From contig NZ_JAKZAL010000008.1 of NCBI RefSeq assembly GCF_022538115.1, positions 62,001 to 126,000 on the forward strand: DNA of 64,000 bases, given 5' to 3'. Position 1 is the stretch's first letter. Every line of letters starts with the position of its first letter. The position numbers and the translations under genes were made by a program. This document shows positions 25,703 to 36,641 of the stretch, one piece after another. The notes under the pieces are model-generated. The model was given only the letters and a program-made list of their open reading frames with translations, ran no database searches and was not told the DNA's origin. Source of the stretch: Cognataquiflexum rubidum. Its GTDB lineage: Bacteria > Bacteroidota > Bacteroidia > Cytophagales > Cyclobacteriaceae.

Positions 25703-26740
25703 TTATGGCATATTTACCTCAAAAGGAAATATTACCTTCCAATCTGTTTGCATATTCACAATAACCCATTTGTTTTTGGGGGCGTCATCCAAAGCTTTGG
25801 AAAGATGGCCGATTGGAGAATCTTTGTCGTAAGCATATTCCCTCACCGAATCAGTGTGGTGGATAATCATTCCTAATCTTGGCCCATCTCCTTTGGAAGT
25901 ATATTCCAACATAGCGTAATCCCCATCGGAATTACCGGCCGCAAAGACTGGCCTTTTACCGATGTGTTGGTGGATACCCACAGGCTTGCCTTCTTTGTCA
26001 TCAATGAAATTGATTTCAGGAAGTTTGTTGATGACAGGTACACCATCTACTGATTCATATTTGGCCTTTATCGAACTTCCAATGACTTGATAAGGCGGAA
26101 TTCCATAGGCTTTCTCCGCCCACACCCTCATAAAATCAATTCCTCCACCTGACACTATAAAAGTTTTATAGCCATTGGCACGAAGGTATTCCAAAAGTTC
26201 TACCATAGGTTGAAAGATCATTTGGTCAAATGCCTGACCGGTTTTAGGATGTTTATCGGTTTCAAGCCAAGCGGATACAGATTTCTCAAATTCTGAGGTA
26301 GTCATGCCCGCATGTGACGCCATAATCATTTCAACCAAAGCCTTCTCGCCTCCTTTCATCACAGCTTCCAAATCACCGGAAACAATACTTTTAAAAGGTT
26401 CTTTGGATTTCCAATCAGGATGGTTGGGAGCTTCTTTTTTGATGTAATCAATACCGTAAGCCATCTGAAAATACATCGGCTGCTCACTCCAAAGGGTCCC
26501 GTCATTGTCAAAAACTGCTATACGGTCTTCTTCAGGAATAAAATCAGGACTTCCTGTTGTGGTTGTTTTGGTAACAAAATCAATTATTTGCTGCTTGGTA
26601 CCGCTTTCATTCCAAGAGGGAAGAGGATCAGGTGCTACGACAACCTCTGTGGTAGATTTTGGTCGTGGACCTGTACAACCAACTTCAAGGAGCACTAGTC
26701 CCAAAAAAACCTCTAGAATTAATTTTGATCTGAATTTCAT
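25703..26740 (-). CDS. HAD-superfamily hydrolase, exported lipoprotein
   Basis: 345 residues. The lipoprotein signal MKFRSKLILEVFLGLVLLEVGC puts the acylated cysteine at 22. HAD motif I is VFDNDGTLWS (nucleophile Asp78, acid Asp80), motif II is FIVSGGGIDF and motif III/IV is FAAGNSDGDYAML. It is the haloacid dehalogenase class with a phosphoserine phosphatase-like order, and a periplasmic phosphatase is likely. It lies 55 bases downstream of the arylsulfatase on the same strand, so the pair probably forms an operon for removing sulfate and phosphate from exported or environmental substrates (inference). Confidence 0.85.
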   Translation of the reverse strand: MKFRSKLILEVFLGLVLLEVGCTGPRPKSTTEVVVAPDPLPSWNESGTKQQIIDFVTKTTTTGSPDFIPEEDRIAVFDNDGTLWSEQPMYFQMAYGIDYIKKEAPNHPDWKSKEPFKSIVSGDLEAVMKGGEKALVEMIMASHAGMTTSEFEKSVSAWLETDKHPKTGQAFDQMIFQPMVELLEYLRANGYKTFIVSGGGIDFMRVWAEKAYGIPPYQVIGSSIKAKYESVDGVPVINKLPEINFIDDKEGKPVGIHQHIGKRPVFAAGNSDGDYAMLEYTSKGDGPRLGMIIHHTDSVREYAYDKDSPIGHLSKALDDAPKNKWVIVNMQTDWKVIFPFEVNMP

Positions 26741-26795
26741 AATTGTTTTGGCATAAAATGAAAAGCCAGTCTTTATCTGACCGGCCTTTCATTTC

Positions 26796-28361
<1,566 letters not shown>

Positions 28362-28390
28362 ATTTGGATTTTGGTTAGTAAAAATGTAAT

Positions 28391-28741
28391 CTACTTAATT
28401 TTATGTAATGTTTCAGAGGGTAATTCGCCAAAAAGCATTTTGTAATCCACTCCAAATTGCCCCATATGGGTGAATCCATATTTTGAGGCAATTTCTTGTA
28501 TTGTCATTTCCTTGGGAGAGGAGGAAATCAGGAGGTCACGTACTTTCTTGATTTTGAAATTTTTGATATACCGCTTAGGACTTTCACCTGTTACCTTTTT
28601 GAAGGCATAGTAGTAGGTCCGGGGAGCCATGTTTTTTTCAGCAAGAATGGAACCTAGATCAACCTCCATTCCCGCCAGAGCGGTTGTCTCCATAATTGTT
28701 ATCGTATCAATGATGTCGCTTTTGCGCACCTTGATCCCCAT
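28391..28741 (-). CDS. Stand-alone AraC-family DNA-binding domain protein
   Basis: 116 residues from the ATG at 28741; the frame opens with a TTG at 28819, giving 142. Only the C-terminal two-HTH module is present: the first HTH near VDLGSILAEKNMAPRTYYYAFKK, the second near MTIQEIASKYGFTHMGQFGVDYKMLFGELPSE. The usual ~150-residue ligand domain is absent, so it is either a short single-domain regulator or a truncated gene. It is 29 bases upstream of the arylsulfatase, co-directional, and so a candidate regulator of sulfatase and phosphatase. Confidence 0.8.
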   Translation of the reverse strand: MGIKVRKSDIIDTITIMETTALAGMEVDLGSILAEKNMAPRTYYYAFKKVTGESPKRYIKNFKIKKVRDLLISSSPKEMTIQEIASKYGFTHMGQFGVDYKMLFGELPSETLHKIK

Positions 28742-28971
28742 AAAATCCCCGTTTTTCAATTTTTTTGGATCTAAAATGAAATGATAGATAAATATTATCG
28801 GCAAGTTTTGGGACTGCAAATAATTTCCAAATTTAAGTTTAACTCACTTGGACAAGCATTTGGAATCAGAAATTCTTGCAAAAACTCATCGAATATTGGC
28901 AAACATTATCAAAATTTCGCCAAATATGGAATTGGAGAGTGAAAAAGGGAAAAGTGAAAAACAGGAAGAAA

Positions 28972-30147
28972 TTAAATTTTCAAACTTCGGGTATATTCAG
29001 AAGGAGTTATTCCTGTGAATTTTTTGAAAGCAGAGGAGAAGGAATTCCTGTTGTTGAAGCCGCATTTATGTGATAAACCCTCTAAGGTGTAATTTGAATA
29101 TTCCCCTTTTTGGATGAGCTCAAGGCAATATTCGACCCTTTTTTTGTTCAGCAGATCTGAAAAAGTCGAATCCAAAGACCGGGTGATGCAGGCTGAAATC
29201 TGATAATAGGGGACTTGTGTATCCCTTGCAAAATCCTGTATGGAATAGCCATGGTTGAGGTATACCTGTTTTTCATCTATCCACTTGATGATAAGGCTTC
29301 CCAATTCCCGCATTTTTGCCTCTTGATAATGGTCAGGTTTGTCTGCTTTTTGTGATTCAATGGAGCGGGGTATTTGGTCTGATACGTATTTCACTTCATT
29401 GATACCATAAAGTAGTTTTGGATAGAAATAGAGCAGAACGGCACTGAAAAACAGTAAGATGGCAGCCGATGAATGGACGAGCGTAAAAGCCAAACTGCTA
29501 TCCAACCAAAAAAAAGTAAGGTAATATGGGAAAAACAAGAAAAATTGAAGCAACATAAAAGAAGCAATCCATACTTTCCAGTCTTTTTCAAACTTGGTTT
29601 GATCTCTTTTCAGGCTTTTTTGCCACCTGACCAAAATCACTATTTGTACTATCCAATAGACATTGATAAAGGCAGTTCTGAAAAATTGGTGAAATCCCTT
29701 AGGAAAAAACCGGCTTTGGTTAAATCCTGTAAACTGGTTTGGGTCTTTTATATCATCAAGAATCAGCTTGATTTTTTCTTCATTTTCCAAAAATAGGACG
29801 GGGGCAAAATCAATGCTGTAAATCAGCAGGGGAATGAAATGAAGTGCGTCATACCATTTCAGAGACCGGTTTTGGGTGACGCACTGAACATATAGGAAGG
29901 GCATTGGGACAAAAATCCAACCAAAAATATTTCCGGTTCGGTACAATTTTGGAAAATGGACCATTAACCCGGAATTGATAAGCAATACTAAAAAAATAGC
30001 GGCTGAAAGACTTAAAAAAGATAAGGCTAATGGAATATTTAATTTATTCCTTGTCGAGGAATAAATGAAAATAATGATACCTGTGATTGTGCCAACGATA
30101 ACAGATGTAAAATAAATGATGTTGGCCAGGTCAAGTTTTAGAAACAT
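28972..30147 (-). CDS. Membrane-integral AraC-family transcriptional regulator
   Basis: 391 residues. The N-terminal ~240 residues contain about seven transmembrane helices (for example IIYFTSVIVGTITGIIIFIY, ALSFLSLSAAIFLVLLI, IFGWIFVPMPFLYV). A linker follows, then the C-terminal AraC HTH pair (HGYSIQDFARDTQVPYYQIS, LEGLSHKCGFNNRNSFSSAF, KKFTGITPSEY). This 7TM-AraC architecture is frequent in Bacteroidota and implies a regulator that senses a membrane or periplasmic signal and binds DNA directly. The target is not known; neighbouring sulfatase genes are possible. Confidence 0.88.
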   Translation of the reverse strand: MFLKLDLANIIYFTSVIVGTITGIIIFIYSSTRNKLNIPLALSFLSLSAAIFLVLLINSGLMVHFPKLYRTGNIFGWIFVPMPFLYVQCVTQNRSLKWYDALHFIPLLIYSIDFAPVLFLENEEKIKLILDDIKDPNQFTGFNQSRFFPKGFHQFFRTAFINVYWIVQIVILVRWQKSLKRDQTKFEKDWKVWIASFMLLQFFLFFPYYLTFFWLDSSLAFTLVHSSAAILLFFSAVLLYFYPKLLYGINEVKYVSDQIPRSIESQKADKPDHYQEAKMRELGSLIIKWIDEKQVYLNHGYSIQDFARDTQVPYYQISACITRSLDSTFSDLLNKKRVEYCLELIQKGEYSNYTLEGLSHKCGFNNRNSFSSAFKKFTGITPSEYTRSLKI

Positions 30148-30284
30148 ATGGGAATTTAAGGAATTTGGGGAAAAAGTTTCCCTATTTCACGTTTTTTACG
30201 TAAAAAGTCACCTACCAAAACCATATCTCACCCTAATTCGGCCTAACTGGATTTCTTCATTATTCATATATTCTAATCTGTTTT

Positions 30285-31115
30285 TACCGCAATGGATGCG
30301 AAGGTTTTGCAAAGGGGGCAAAGGGGATAGCCTTTTTTTTTACCGCAATGGTTGCCAAGGTTTCGCAATGGTCGCCAAGAGGGCAGCCTTTTGTTTTCTT
30401 TGTATCTTTTTGGGTAAAAAATTCCCCCGCAGATACCGCAGATTGACGCAGAAGAGGTAACAGAGCTTGTCCGTTATCCTGCTTCTCCAGAAGCAGGATG
30501 TTTATACCGCAATGGTTGCCAAGGTTTCGCAATGGTCGCAAAGAGTGCAGCCTTTTGTTTTCTTTGTTTCTTTTGGGGTAAAAAATTCTCCCGCAGATAC
30601 CGCAGACTGACGCTGAAAAGAAAACGGAGCTTGTCCGTTTTCCTGCTTCTCCAGAAGCCGGATGTTTATACCGCAATGGTCGCCAAGATTTCGCAAAGGG
30701 TGCAAATAGGTTCTTCTGTTTTCTTTGTTGCTATCGTGGTTAAAAAGCACTCCCGCAGATTTCGCAGATTGACGCAGAAGAGGAAACGGAGCTTGTCCGT
30801 TATCCTGCTTCTCCAGAAAGCCGGATGTTTATACCGCAATGGTCGCTAGGGTTTTGCTATGGGGGCAAAGAGTGTAGCCTTTTGTTTTCTTTGTATCTTT
30901 TGTGGTTAAAAAATTCTCCCACAGATACCGCAGATTGACGCAGAAGGGGAAACAGAGCTTGTCCGTTTTCCTGCTTCTCCAGAAGCTGGACGTTTATACC
31001 ACAATGGTCGCCAAGGTTTCGCAAAGGGTGCTAATAGGAGGTTCTTCTGTTTTCTTTGTTCCTATTGTGGTTAAAAAGCACTCCCGCAGATATCGCAGAA
31101 TGCGCAGACTCAGAA
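30285..31115 (+). repeat. 164-bp tandem repeat array (five units, partial ends)
   Basis: A partial unit starts at 30285 with TACCGCAATGG; full units start at 30341, 30505, 30669, 30832 and 30997 (periods 164, 164, 163, 165), the last cut short at ~31115. Two unit types are seen: one with CAGCCTTTTGTTTTCTTTG and AAAAAATTC (units 1, 2, 4) and one with GGTTCTTCTGTTTTC and AAAAAGCAC (units 3 and 5). Each ends with a GCAGATTGACGCAGAAG and a GCTTCTCCAGAAG block. The ACCGCAATGG/TTTCGCAA start is shared with the 161-bp repeats at 10.6 kb. Minus-strand frames inside it are not genes. Confidence 0.88.
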
Positions 31116-31142
31116 TCGCTAACAAGTTGTTTTATTCTCTTT

Positions 31143-32516
31143 TCAAGGAAGTATTTCAATGACACTTGAGGCAAAATCATCCATGCTGAATTCTCCTTTT
31201 GGAGTAAAGCCAAGCCGGACAATTACCAAATCTTTTGATGGAATGACCAAAATCCATTGTCCTTCAAATCCTCCTGCATAAAAAGCATCATTGGGTAGAC
31301 TTGGAAATTTCTTCTTATCAGGGCGGCTTGGATTTCCGGCATTGAGCCACCACTGTGCGCCATATTCTCCCATAGGTGCGGCAATAGCCGGAGTGGTGGC
31401 AAATTCCACCCAATCTTCCGAAAGGACCTGTTCGCTAAGCCAGTTCCCTTTACCCAACATCAGCAATCCCAATCTTGCAAAATCCCTTGCCGGTGCAAAG
31501 ACAAAAGAAGAACCCACGAAGGTGCCGGAAGCGTCTTTTTCCATGACGGTATTGTGCATGCCTATTTTATAAAACAATCCTTCATAAGGTAAACGCTGAT
31601 AATTTTCTTCGCCAAGTTGGTTGCGCAGGATCTTTGAAACAATGTTGGTGGTGCCGCTGGAATAGTAAAAGTATGTTCCAGGTTCGTATTTGAGCGGTTT
31701 GGAGGCAGCGATGGCTGCGGCATCGGGATTTAGAAAGAGCATTTTGGTCGCATCAGATACTCCTCCATAATCTTCTACCCAATCCAGTCCGTTGGTTGCC
31801 TGAAGCATGTTTTTGAGGTTTATGGTTTTTCTTTCATCAGACCAATCTGACAACAAACCGTTTTGATCCAAACTTAAGACACCCCTGTCAACCTGTAATC
31901 CCACCAAGATGCTGATGATGCTCTTTCCCATCGACCAACTTGTATGTTTGGTATTGATATCATGGTCATTGCCGTAACCTTCTGCCACCAATTGTCCTTT
32001 GTGCAGGACGACAATCATGTGGGTGAGGTGGGTCTTCTTGACAGAATCTTCAAATTCAATGTCAATCAAATCTTGGATCTTGCGGTATTGGGGCAGGTTT
32101 AAGATTGAATCGTTGAGCCTGTTGCCGTTTGGCCAACTCACCGTGTCTTGACTCCAATTGGGTTTTGGTACTTCATAATAAACTTGATTTCTGACTACTT
32201 CTTCATCCATTCCGGACAATAATGTGCATCCCTGACCCTCTCGGTAGATAGCTACCCTTTGGGCCAAACCAAATACACTTCCGGTTACTTTTAGACCTTC
32301 CTTGTCCACTTCAAAATTTCCAAGGCTGATCGGGAAGGCCCGCAATTCCTGGCTCTTCACTGAGTTTTCGTCCCTTTCTGCAAGGAATATACAACTGCAC
32401 ATGATCTTTGAACCGTAGGAACTGATCAACGGAAATGATTTCCAGGCATAATTGATTCCGTATCCTAATCCTGCAAGGAGGATCAAAAGGAAGGAATAAA
32501 GGATTTTCTTTTTCAT
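31143..32516 (-). CDS. Beta-lactamase-family (class C) serine hydrolase, membrane-anchored
   Basis: 457 residues from the ATG at 32516; a longer frame begins with a TTG at 32594 and lacks support. The N-terminal anchor is KKKILYSFLLILLAGLGYGI. The catalytic SxxK is in HTSWSMGKSIISILVG (Ser about 195), with YYSSGTTN as the YxN-type motif and YAGGFEGQ near the C-terminus in the HxG/KTG position. The family includes esterases, D-aminopeptidases and beta-lactamases; substrate unknown, active site in the periplasm. It lies just beyond the 164-bp array, and the last ~30 bases before the array hold no terminator that I can see. Confidence 0.87.
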   Translation of the reverse strand: MKKKILYSFLLILLAGLGYGINYAWKSFPLISSYGSKIMCSCIFLAERDENSVKSQELRAFPISLGNFEVDKEGLKVTGSVFGLAQRVAIYREGQGCTLLSGMDEEVVRNQVYYEVPKPNWSQDTVSWPNGNRLNDSILNLPQYRKIQDLIDIEFEDSVKKTHLTHMIVVLHKGQLVAEGYGNDHDINTKHTSWSMGKSIISILVGLQVDRGVLSLDQNGLLSDWSDERKTINLKNMLQATNGLDWVEDYGGVSDATKMLFLNPDAAAIAASKPLKYEPGTYFYYSSGTTNIVSKILRNQLGEENYQRLPYEGLFYKIGMHNTVMEKDASGTFVGSSFVFAPARDFARLGLLMLGKGNWLSEQVLSEDWVEFATTPAIAAPMGEYGAQWWLNAGNPSRPDKKKFPSLPNDAFYAGGFEGQWILVIPSKDLVIVRLGFTPKGEFSMDDFASSVIEILP

Positions 32517-32638
32517 GGAGAGGGTGGTGGGGCTATGATGGGATTGAGATGGGAATTTAACTTTTGTAAATATTAGAATGTAACTTTTATTCAAATTGAA
32601 AGGTCATATTTAATAAAAAATGTTCAGAAATTTTGTTT
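32517..32638. other. Region between the serine hydrolase and the inverted-repeat element
   Basis: An AT-rich divergent upstream region. No confident promoter element was identified on the minus strand. Confidence 0.3.
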
Positions 32639-32779
32639 GTATCCGCTTTATTGCACGTAGCCAATTAAATAATGGTAGGGGAACGATCAGCGGTTCTGTG
32701 GACAGTGGACTGTCGTCCGTGGACAAGTATCCGCAACCGATAAAGTCTCCTCAATCCCAACGTGCAACATTGCGGATAC
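32639..32779. repeat. 141-bp element with 20-bp imperfect terminal inverted repeats
   Basis: Left end GTATCCGCTTTATTGCACGT (32639-32658), right end ACGTGCAACATTGCGGATAC (32760-32779). They are complementary at 17 of 20 positions. Inside is a GACAGT-GG-ACTGTC hairpin and a further perfect 11-bp pair AGTATCCGCAA (32726-32736) / TTGCGGATACT (32770-32780). No open reading frame is present. It resembles a non-autonomous mobile element, but no target-site duplication is visible. Confidence 0.6.
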
Positions 32780-32950
32780 TCATAAAAAATTTTAAGTGAG
32801 ATTTTTCAAAGCCTAAAATCAGGTGAAATTGATGATCATGTTTATTTCCTACCAATCCAGAATTCGACAAGGAAGAGTTTTCTTAAAGCTTTTTTTCAGT
32901 TCCTTTTCCCTTAACATCGATTCCTTTCTCCCTTTCACAAATAAAATTCC
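32780..32950. other. Region between the inverted-repeat element and ffh
   Basis: AT-rich; no gene is visible. It holds the start of the ffh promoter region. Confidence 0.3.
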
Positions 32951-32958
32951 TATTTTTG
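32951..32958 (+). promoter_or_regulatory. -7 element of the ffh promoter
   Basis: TATTTTTG fits TAnnTTTG, 20 bases before the ffh ATG. No clear TTTG -33 box is visible. Confidence 0.5.
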
Positions 32959-32978
32959 CCTCAAATAGATAAGTAAGC

Positions 32979-34316
32979 ATGTTTGATAATCTTAGTTCCA
33001 AGTTAGATAGAGCTTTTAAGACCCTCAAGGGTACCGGCAAAATTACCGAAATCAACGTTGCCACTACGGTAAAGGAAATCCGTAGGGCCTTGATCGATGC
33101 CGATGTCAATTATAAAGTAGCCAAAGAAGTAACTGATACCATCAAAGAACAGGCCCTTGGCCGTGATGTATTGATTGCTGTTTCTCCGGGTCAGTTGTTG
33201 ATCAAAATTACCCAAGAAGAACTGACCAAATTGATGGGTGGCTCCAAAGTGGACATCAACATCAAAGGTGATCCGGCAGTGATTTTGATCTCAGGTCTTC
33301 AAGGTTCAGGTAAGACTACCTTTTCAGGCAAATTTGCCAGTATGCTCAAAAAGCAAGGCAGACAGGTATTATTGGTCGCCTGTGATATTTACAGGCCCGC
33401 TGCGATCGACCAATTGAAAGTATTGGGAGAGCAGATAGGAGTAGAGGTCTATGCTGAACCTGAAAATAAAAATGCCCTTGAGATTGCAAGCAGGGCAATT
33501 GAATACGCAAAGAAGAATGGAAAGAAAATAGTCATAGTCGATACTGCGGGCCGTTTAGCAGTGGATGATGTGATGATGAAAGAAATCGAGGCTTTGAAAA
33601 AAGCACTCAATCCTTCAGAAACATTGTTTGTGGTCGATTCAATGACAGGTCAGGACGCGGTAAACACAGCCAAGACTTTTGATGAAAGGTTGAATTTTGA
33701 CGGTGTGGTTTTGACAAAATTGGATGGTGATACCCGTGGCGGTGCTGCCATTTCGATCAGACATGTAGTCAACAAACCCATCAAATTTATCTCCACGGGG
33801 GAGAAAATGGAAAACATTGATGTCTTCCACCCTGACCGTATGGCCCAAAGGATTTTGGGTATGGGGGATGTTATTTCCTTGGTTGAACGTGCACAACAAT
33901 CATTTGATGAAGATGAAGCCAAGCGGATCAATGCTAAGATCAGGAAAAACCAATTTAACTTCGATGACTTCCTTTCCCAATTGGAACAGATCAAAAAGAT
34001 GGGAAATATCAAAGACTTAATGGGAATGATTCCCGGAATGGGCAAAGCCATGAACGGAATGGATATTGACGATGATTCATTCAAGCCTATTGAAGCCATC
34101 ATCCGAAGTATGACACCTAAGGAAAGGGAAGACCCGGATATCATCGATGGCAACAGGAGAAAAAGAATCGCAAACGGAAGCGGTCGAACAATCACTGAAG
34201 TCAATAACTTGATGAAGCAATTCGCTGATATGAGGAAAATGATGAAGCAAATGAATAAGATGGGCGGTGCCCAAAAAGCCCTCGGAGGATTGATGCCAAA
34301 GATGGGCAGGCGATAG
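32979..34316 (+). CDS. ffh: Signal recognition particle protein Ffh (SRP54 homologue)
   Basis: 445 residues. The N-terminal helical bundle begins MFDNLSSKLDRAFKTLKG. GTPase G1 is GLQGSGKTTFSGKFA, G3 is DTAGRLAVDD, and the G4/G5 region has TKLDGDTRGGAA. The C-terminal M domain is methionine-rich (DDFLSQLEQIKKMGNIKDLM, GMIPGMGKAMN, then MKQMNKMGGAQ). Ffh binds SRP RNA and signal sequences of nascent membrane proteins and docks with FtsY. No SRP RNA gene was found beside it. A strong terminator follows. Confidence 0.97.
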   Translation: MFDNLSSKLDRAFKTLKGTGKITEINVATTVKEIRRALIDADVNYKVAKEVTDTIKEQALGRDVLIAVSPGQLLIKITQEELTKLMGGSKVDINIKGDPAVILISGLQGSGKTTFSGKFASMLKKQGRQVLLVACDIYRPAAIDQLKVLGEQIGVEVYAEPENKNALEIASRAIEYAKKNGKKIVIVDTAGRLAVDDVMMKEIEALKKALNPSETLFVVDSMTGQDAVNTAKTFDERLNFDGVVLTKLDGDTRGGAAISIRHVVNKPIKFISTGEKMENIDVFHPDRMAQRILGMGDVISLVERAQQSFDEDEAKRINAKIRKNQFNFDDFLSQLEQIKKMGNIKDLMGMIPGMGKAMNGMDIDDDSFKPIEAIIRSMTPKEREDPDIIDGNRRKRIANGSGRTITEVNNLMKQFADMRKMMKQMNKMGGAQKALGGLMPKMGRR

Positions 34317-34323
34317 CAAGAAA

Positions 34324-34363
34324 AACTCCAAATCTTTAAGTGATTTGGAGTTTTATTTTTTTT
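34324..34363 (+). terminator. Intrinsic terminator after ffh
   Basis: A perfect 11-bp stem AACTCCAAATC/GATTTGGAGTT is followed by TTATTTTTTTT. Confidence 0.9.
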
Positions 34364-34387
34364 CTCAAAAGGTAATTTAGATTTGGC

Positions 34388-35014
34388 TTACCTTAAAACA
34401 TATCCTATTCTCAGGGCAAGATGGTTAACATTTCCTTGGTCTGCACCAGCAGCAGGTTGATTTGTTAATCCCTGACTGTAGTTTAATCCCACCTGAATAG
34501 CCCCAAAAGAATATCCTACCATGGCATTAACAGCGATAGTAAAGGGAGCTTCCTCGTTTGACCCACTTCCAAAATTATAATCAGTTGTTGTGGAATTTCC
34601 ATTACTTTCCACTGTTCTTTTTCCAGAAAGTCCCATATTGAATGAAGGTCCCAGACCTGCAAAAAATCCTTTTTCTTTTCCACCGGTAAAAACAAATTGA
34701 ACAGGGATTTCTAAATAGTTAATACTCATTTTGGTCATTTCAATATCACCGGTATTTAAGTTCTCAAGCTCGTCTGACCACTTTTTATTCAGGAAGTTCA
34801 TTGCCGGTTGAATTACAAATTGATCTCCTAGTGGAACGTGGTACATGGCACCAAAAGTAAAACCTAATGCCCCTCCTAATTTATCGAGCCCATCCGCCGT
34901 TGGAAAAGCTTCTCCAAAAACACCTACGGGACCTGCTTGAATGCCAAACTGTCCAAAAGATTTGTGTGAATGAAATACAAATATCAAAATAGCAATTGTC
35001 ATGATCTTTTTCAT
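34388..35014 (-). CDS. Outer-membrane beta-barrel (porin-family) protein
   Basis: 208 residues. The signal peptide MKKIMTIAILIFVFHSHKSFG is followed by mature beta-strands: FGIQAGPVGVFGEAF, GALGFTFGAMYHVPLG, INYLEIPVQFVFTGGKEK, GFFAGLGPSFNMGL, AVNAMVGYSFGAIQVGLNY and ALRIGYVLR. The LEIPVQF segment and GPSFNMGL motif are typical of the Bacteroidota outer-membrane barrel family (PF13568-like). Probably an eight-stranded barrel; role unknown. Convergent with ffh. Confidence 0.85.
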   Translation of the reverse strand: MKKIMTIAILIFVFHSHKSFGQFGIQAGPVGVFGEAFPTADGLDKLGGALGFTFGAMYHVPLGDQFVIQPAMNFLNKKWSDELENLNTGDIEMTKMSINYLEIPVQFVFTGGKEKGFFAGLGPSFNMGLSGKRTVESNGNSTTTDYNFGSGSNEEAPFTIAVNAMVGYSFGAIQVGLNYSQGLTNQPAAGADQGNVNHLALRIGYVLR

Positions 35015-35134
35015 GTTTTCTAAAATTTGGTTTAATCAAATTTCTAAAAAAGACACCCTGCATCAAATACCCCAAAAGTAGTAATCTACTTATATGTCAA
35101 TGTTAACTTGCTAAGTAATATTTAAAAGAAAATG

Positions 35135-36259
35135 CTAAATTAACTTATATTTTTTTCCGGGAAGAGACTTTATAAGCCCCTCAAATTCAAGATTTAAAAG
35201 ATTAGATGCTAAACTAGAAATGGAAAAATTTAACAAAATGGCAATTTGATCGATTTCCAATTCTTTCTTTTCCATCAATAACTGTAAAATGGATTTTTCC
35301 TCCTCATTGTACTTGGAGAGATCAAGCATTTTCGTCTTCGTATTGGTGGCTGATAGGTTTTCTTTGGACCATGATAAGGCTTCCTCGAGGTCTTTTGGAC
35401 CTGTGTAAATTGTGGCTTTCATGGACCTGATCAGGTTATTGCAACCCTCACTATAGGGGGAAAGAAGGTTTCCCGGAACCGCAAAAACTTCTTTGTTGTA
35501 GCTGAATGCAATTTCCGCGGTGATCAAGGCTCCGCCTTTTTGGGCAGCTTCCACGACAATGACAGCATCCGAAAGCCCGGAGATGATCCGGTTTCTTCTT
35601 GGAAAGTTGCTTGGATGCATCACTGTACCGGGAGGATATTCGCTGATTAATCCCCCTCCGTTTTCCATCATTTGCTCAGCTGTGCTTTTATGAAGGGCAG
35701 GATAAATCTGATCCACAGAAGATCCCAATATTCCCAATGTAGGTAGGTTATTGGATAAGGCGGTTTTATGGGCTTCAATATCTACTCCATAAGCAAGCCC
35801 ACTGATGATAGTAGCATGGTAAGGACTGAGGTCCTCAATGATTTTTTTGGTGATGTTTTTACCGTATTCAGTGGCATTTCTTGTTCCCACTATCGCAACC
35901 GACCTGTTTGGATTGAGATTGACTTGTCCTTTTGTATATAATACCATGGGACAATCGTCCATCACCTTGAGCCGTGTGGGAAAGTCAGGATCTGAAAAAG
36001 TAAGTATTCGAATCCCTTTTTTTTCACAGTTGGAAATGAGTTCTGCCGCTTCCTTCAGGTAAACGTCCTTTTCTTTCCTGATTTCGGCAAGCTTCGCACT
36101 GAGACGGGGGATTTTTGAAATTTTTCCCAGGGGAAGGTCAAAAAAATCCCTAGCCGAGCCTGTATACGCCAGGATATTTCTATATAATGAAGGACCGATT
36201 TTAGGGATTAGATTAAGCGTCAGCTCAAAAATCAAATCTTCACTATTTGGATTCGACAT
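35135..36259 (-). CDS. dprA: DNA-processing protein DprA
   Basis: 374 residues. The Rossmann core is seen in SVAIVGTRNATEYGKNITKK, IISGLAYGVDIEAHKTAL and FPRRNRIISGLSDAVIVVEA, followed by GGALITAEIAF. The C-terminal winged-helix-like end is LEIDQIAILLNFSISSLASN. DprA loads RecA on incoming single-stranded DNA during natural transformation. It overlaps the MerR-type gene at 36243 by 17 bases, so the two are co-transcribed. No other competence genes lie in the window. Confidence 0.95.
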   Translation of the reverse strand: MSNPNSEDLIFELTLNLIPKIGPSLYRNILAYTGSARDFFDLPLGKISKIPRLSAKLAEIRKEKDVYLKEAAELISNCEKKGIRILTFSDPDFPTRLKVMDDCPMVLYTKGQVNLNPNRSVAIVGTRNATEYGKNITKKIIEDLSPYHATIISGLAYGVDIEAHKTALSNNLPTLGILGSSVDQIYPALHKSTAEQMMENGGGLISEYPPGTVMHPSNFPRRNRIISGLSDAVIVVEAAQKGGALITAEIAFSYNKEVFAVPGNLLSPYSEGCNNLIRSMKATIYTGPKDLEEALSWSKENLSATNTKTKMLDLSKYNEEEKSILQLLMEKKELEIDQIAILLNFSISSLASNLLNLEFEGLIKSLPGKKYKLI

Positions 36260-36593
36260 GCATGGTGTCTCTGATTTCTATCAAAAAACGCTTGATCTGA
36301 TGGAGTCTGTCCACCATGGCTGCTTTGTCAAAAACAGTTTGATGATCGCCTTTAATGACTTCCTGTGCACCTTGAAGGGTATATCCTTTGATTTTCACCA
36401 ATTGATAGATATATCTGATTTTTTCGATATCATCCTTAGTAAACCTTCGGTTACCTTTTTTGTCTTTTTTGGGTTTGATGATGTCAAATTCTCCTTCCCA
36501 ATAGCGAATAAGGGAAGGTGCCACTTTGAACATGCTTGCTACTTCTCCAATTGAGTAGTATTTTTTTTCGATTTCTTTTTCTTTGTACGGCAC
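36243..36593 (-). CDS. MerR-family transcriptional regulator
   Basis: 116 residues. The N-terminal winged HTH YSIGEVASMFKVAPSLIRYW is followed by the MerR wing (EGEFDIIKPKKDKKGNRRFT) and a dimerisation helix of the right length. No C-terminal cysteine effector cluster is visible, so it is of the short MerR type (as in CarA/LitR or RacA-like helpers). It overlaps dprA and is therefore in its operon. The target gene is unknown. Confidence 0.9.
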   Translation of the reverse strand: MPYKEKEIEKKYYSIGEVASMFKVAPSLIRYWEGEFDIIKPKKDKKGNRRFTKDDIEKIRYIYQLVKIKGYTLQGAQEVIKGDHQTVFDKAAMVDRLHQIKRFLIEIRDTMHVESK

Positions 36594-36641
36594 GGGCTTT
36601 AAAGCATTACTTTAACCAAAAATATGAAAAATAATTAATTT

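Noticed and set aside
30284-30750. Minus-strand frames of 82-130 codons in the 164-bp array
   Set aside because: They repeat with the DNA unit and contain no protein-like features.
32639-32779. SRP (4.5S) RNA gene next to ffh
   Set aside because: The structure is an inverted repeat, but the conserved GGAAGGAAGCAGCC-type SRP motif is absent.
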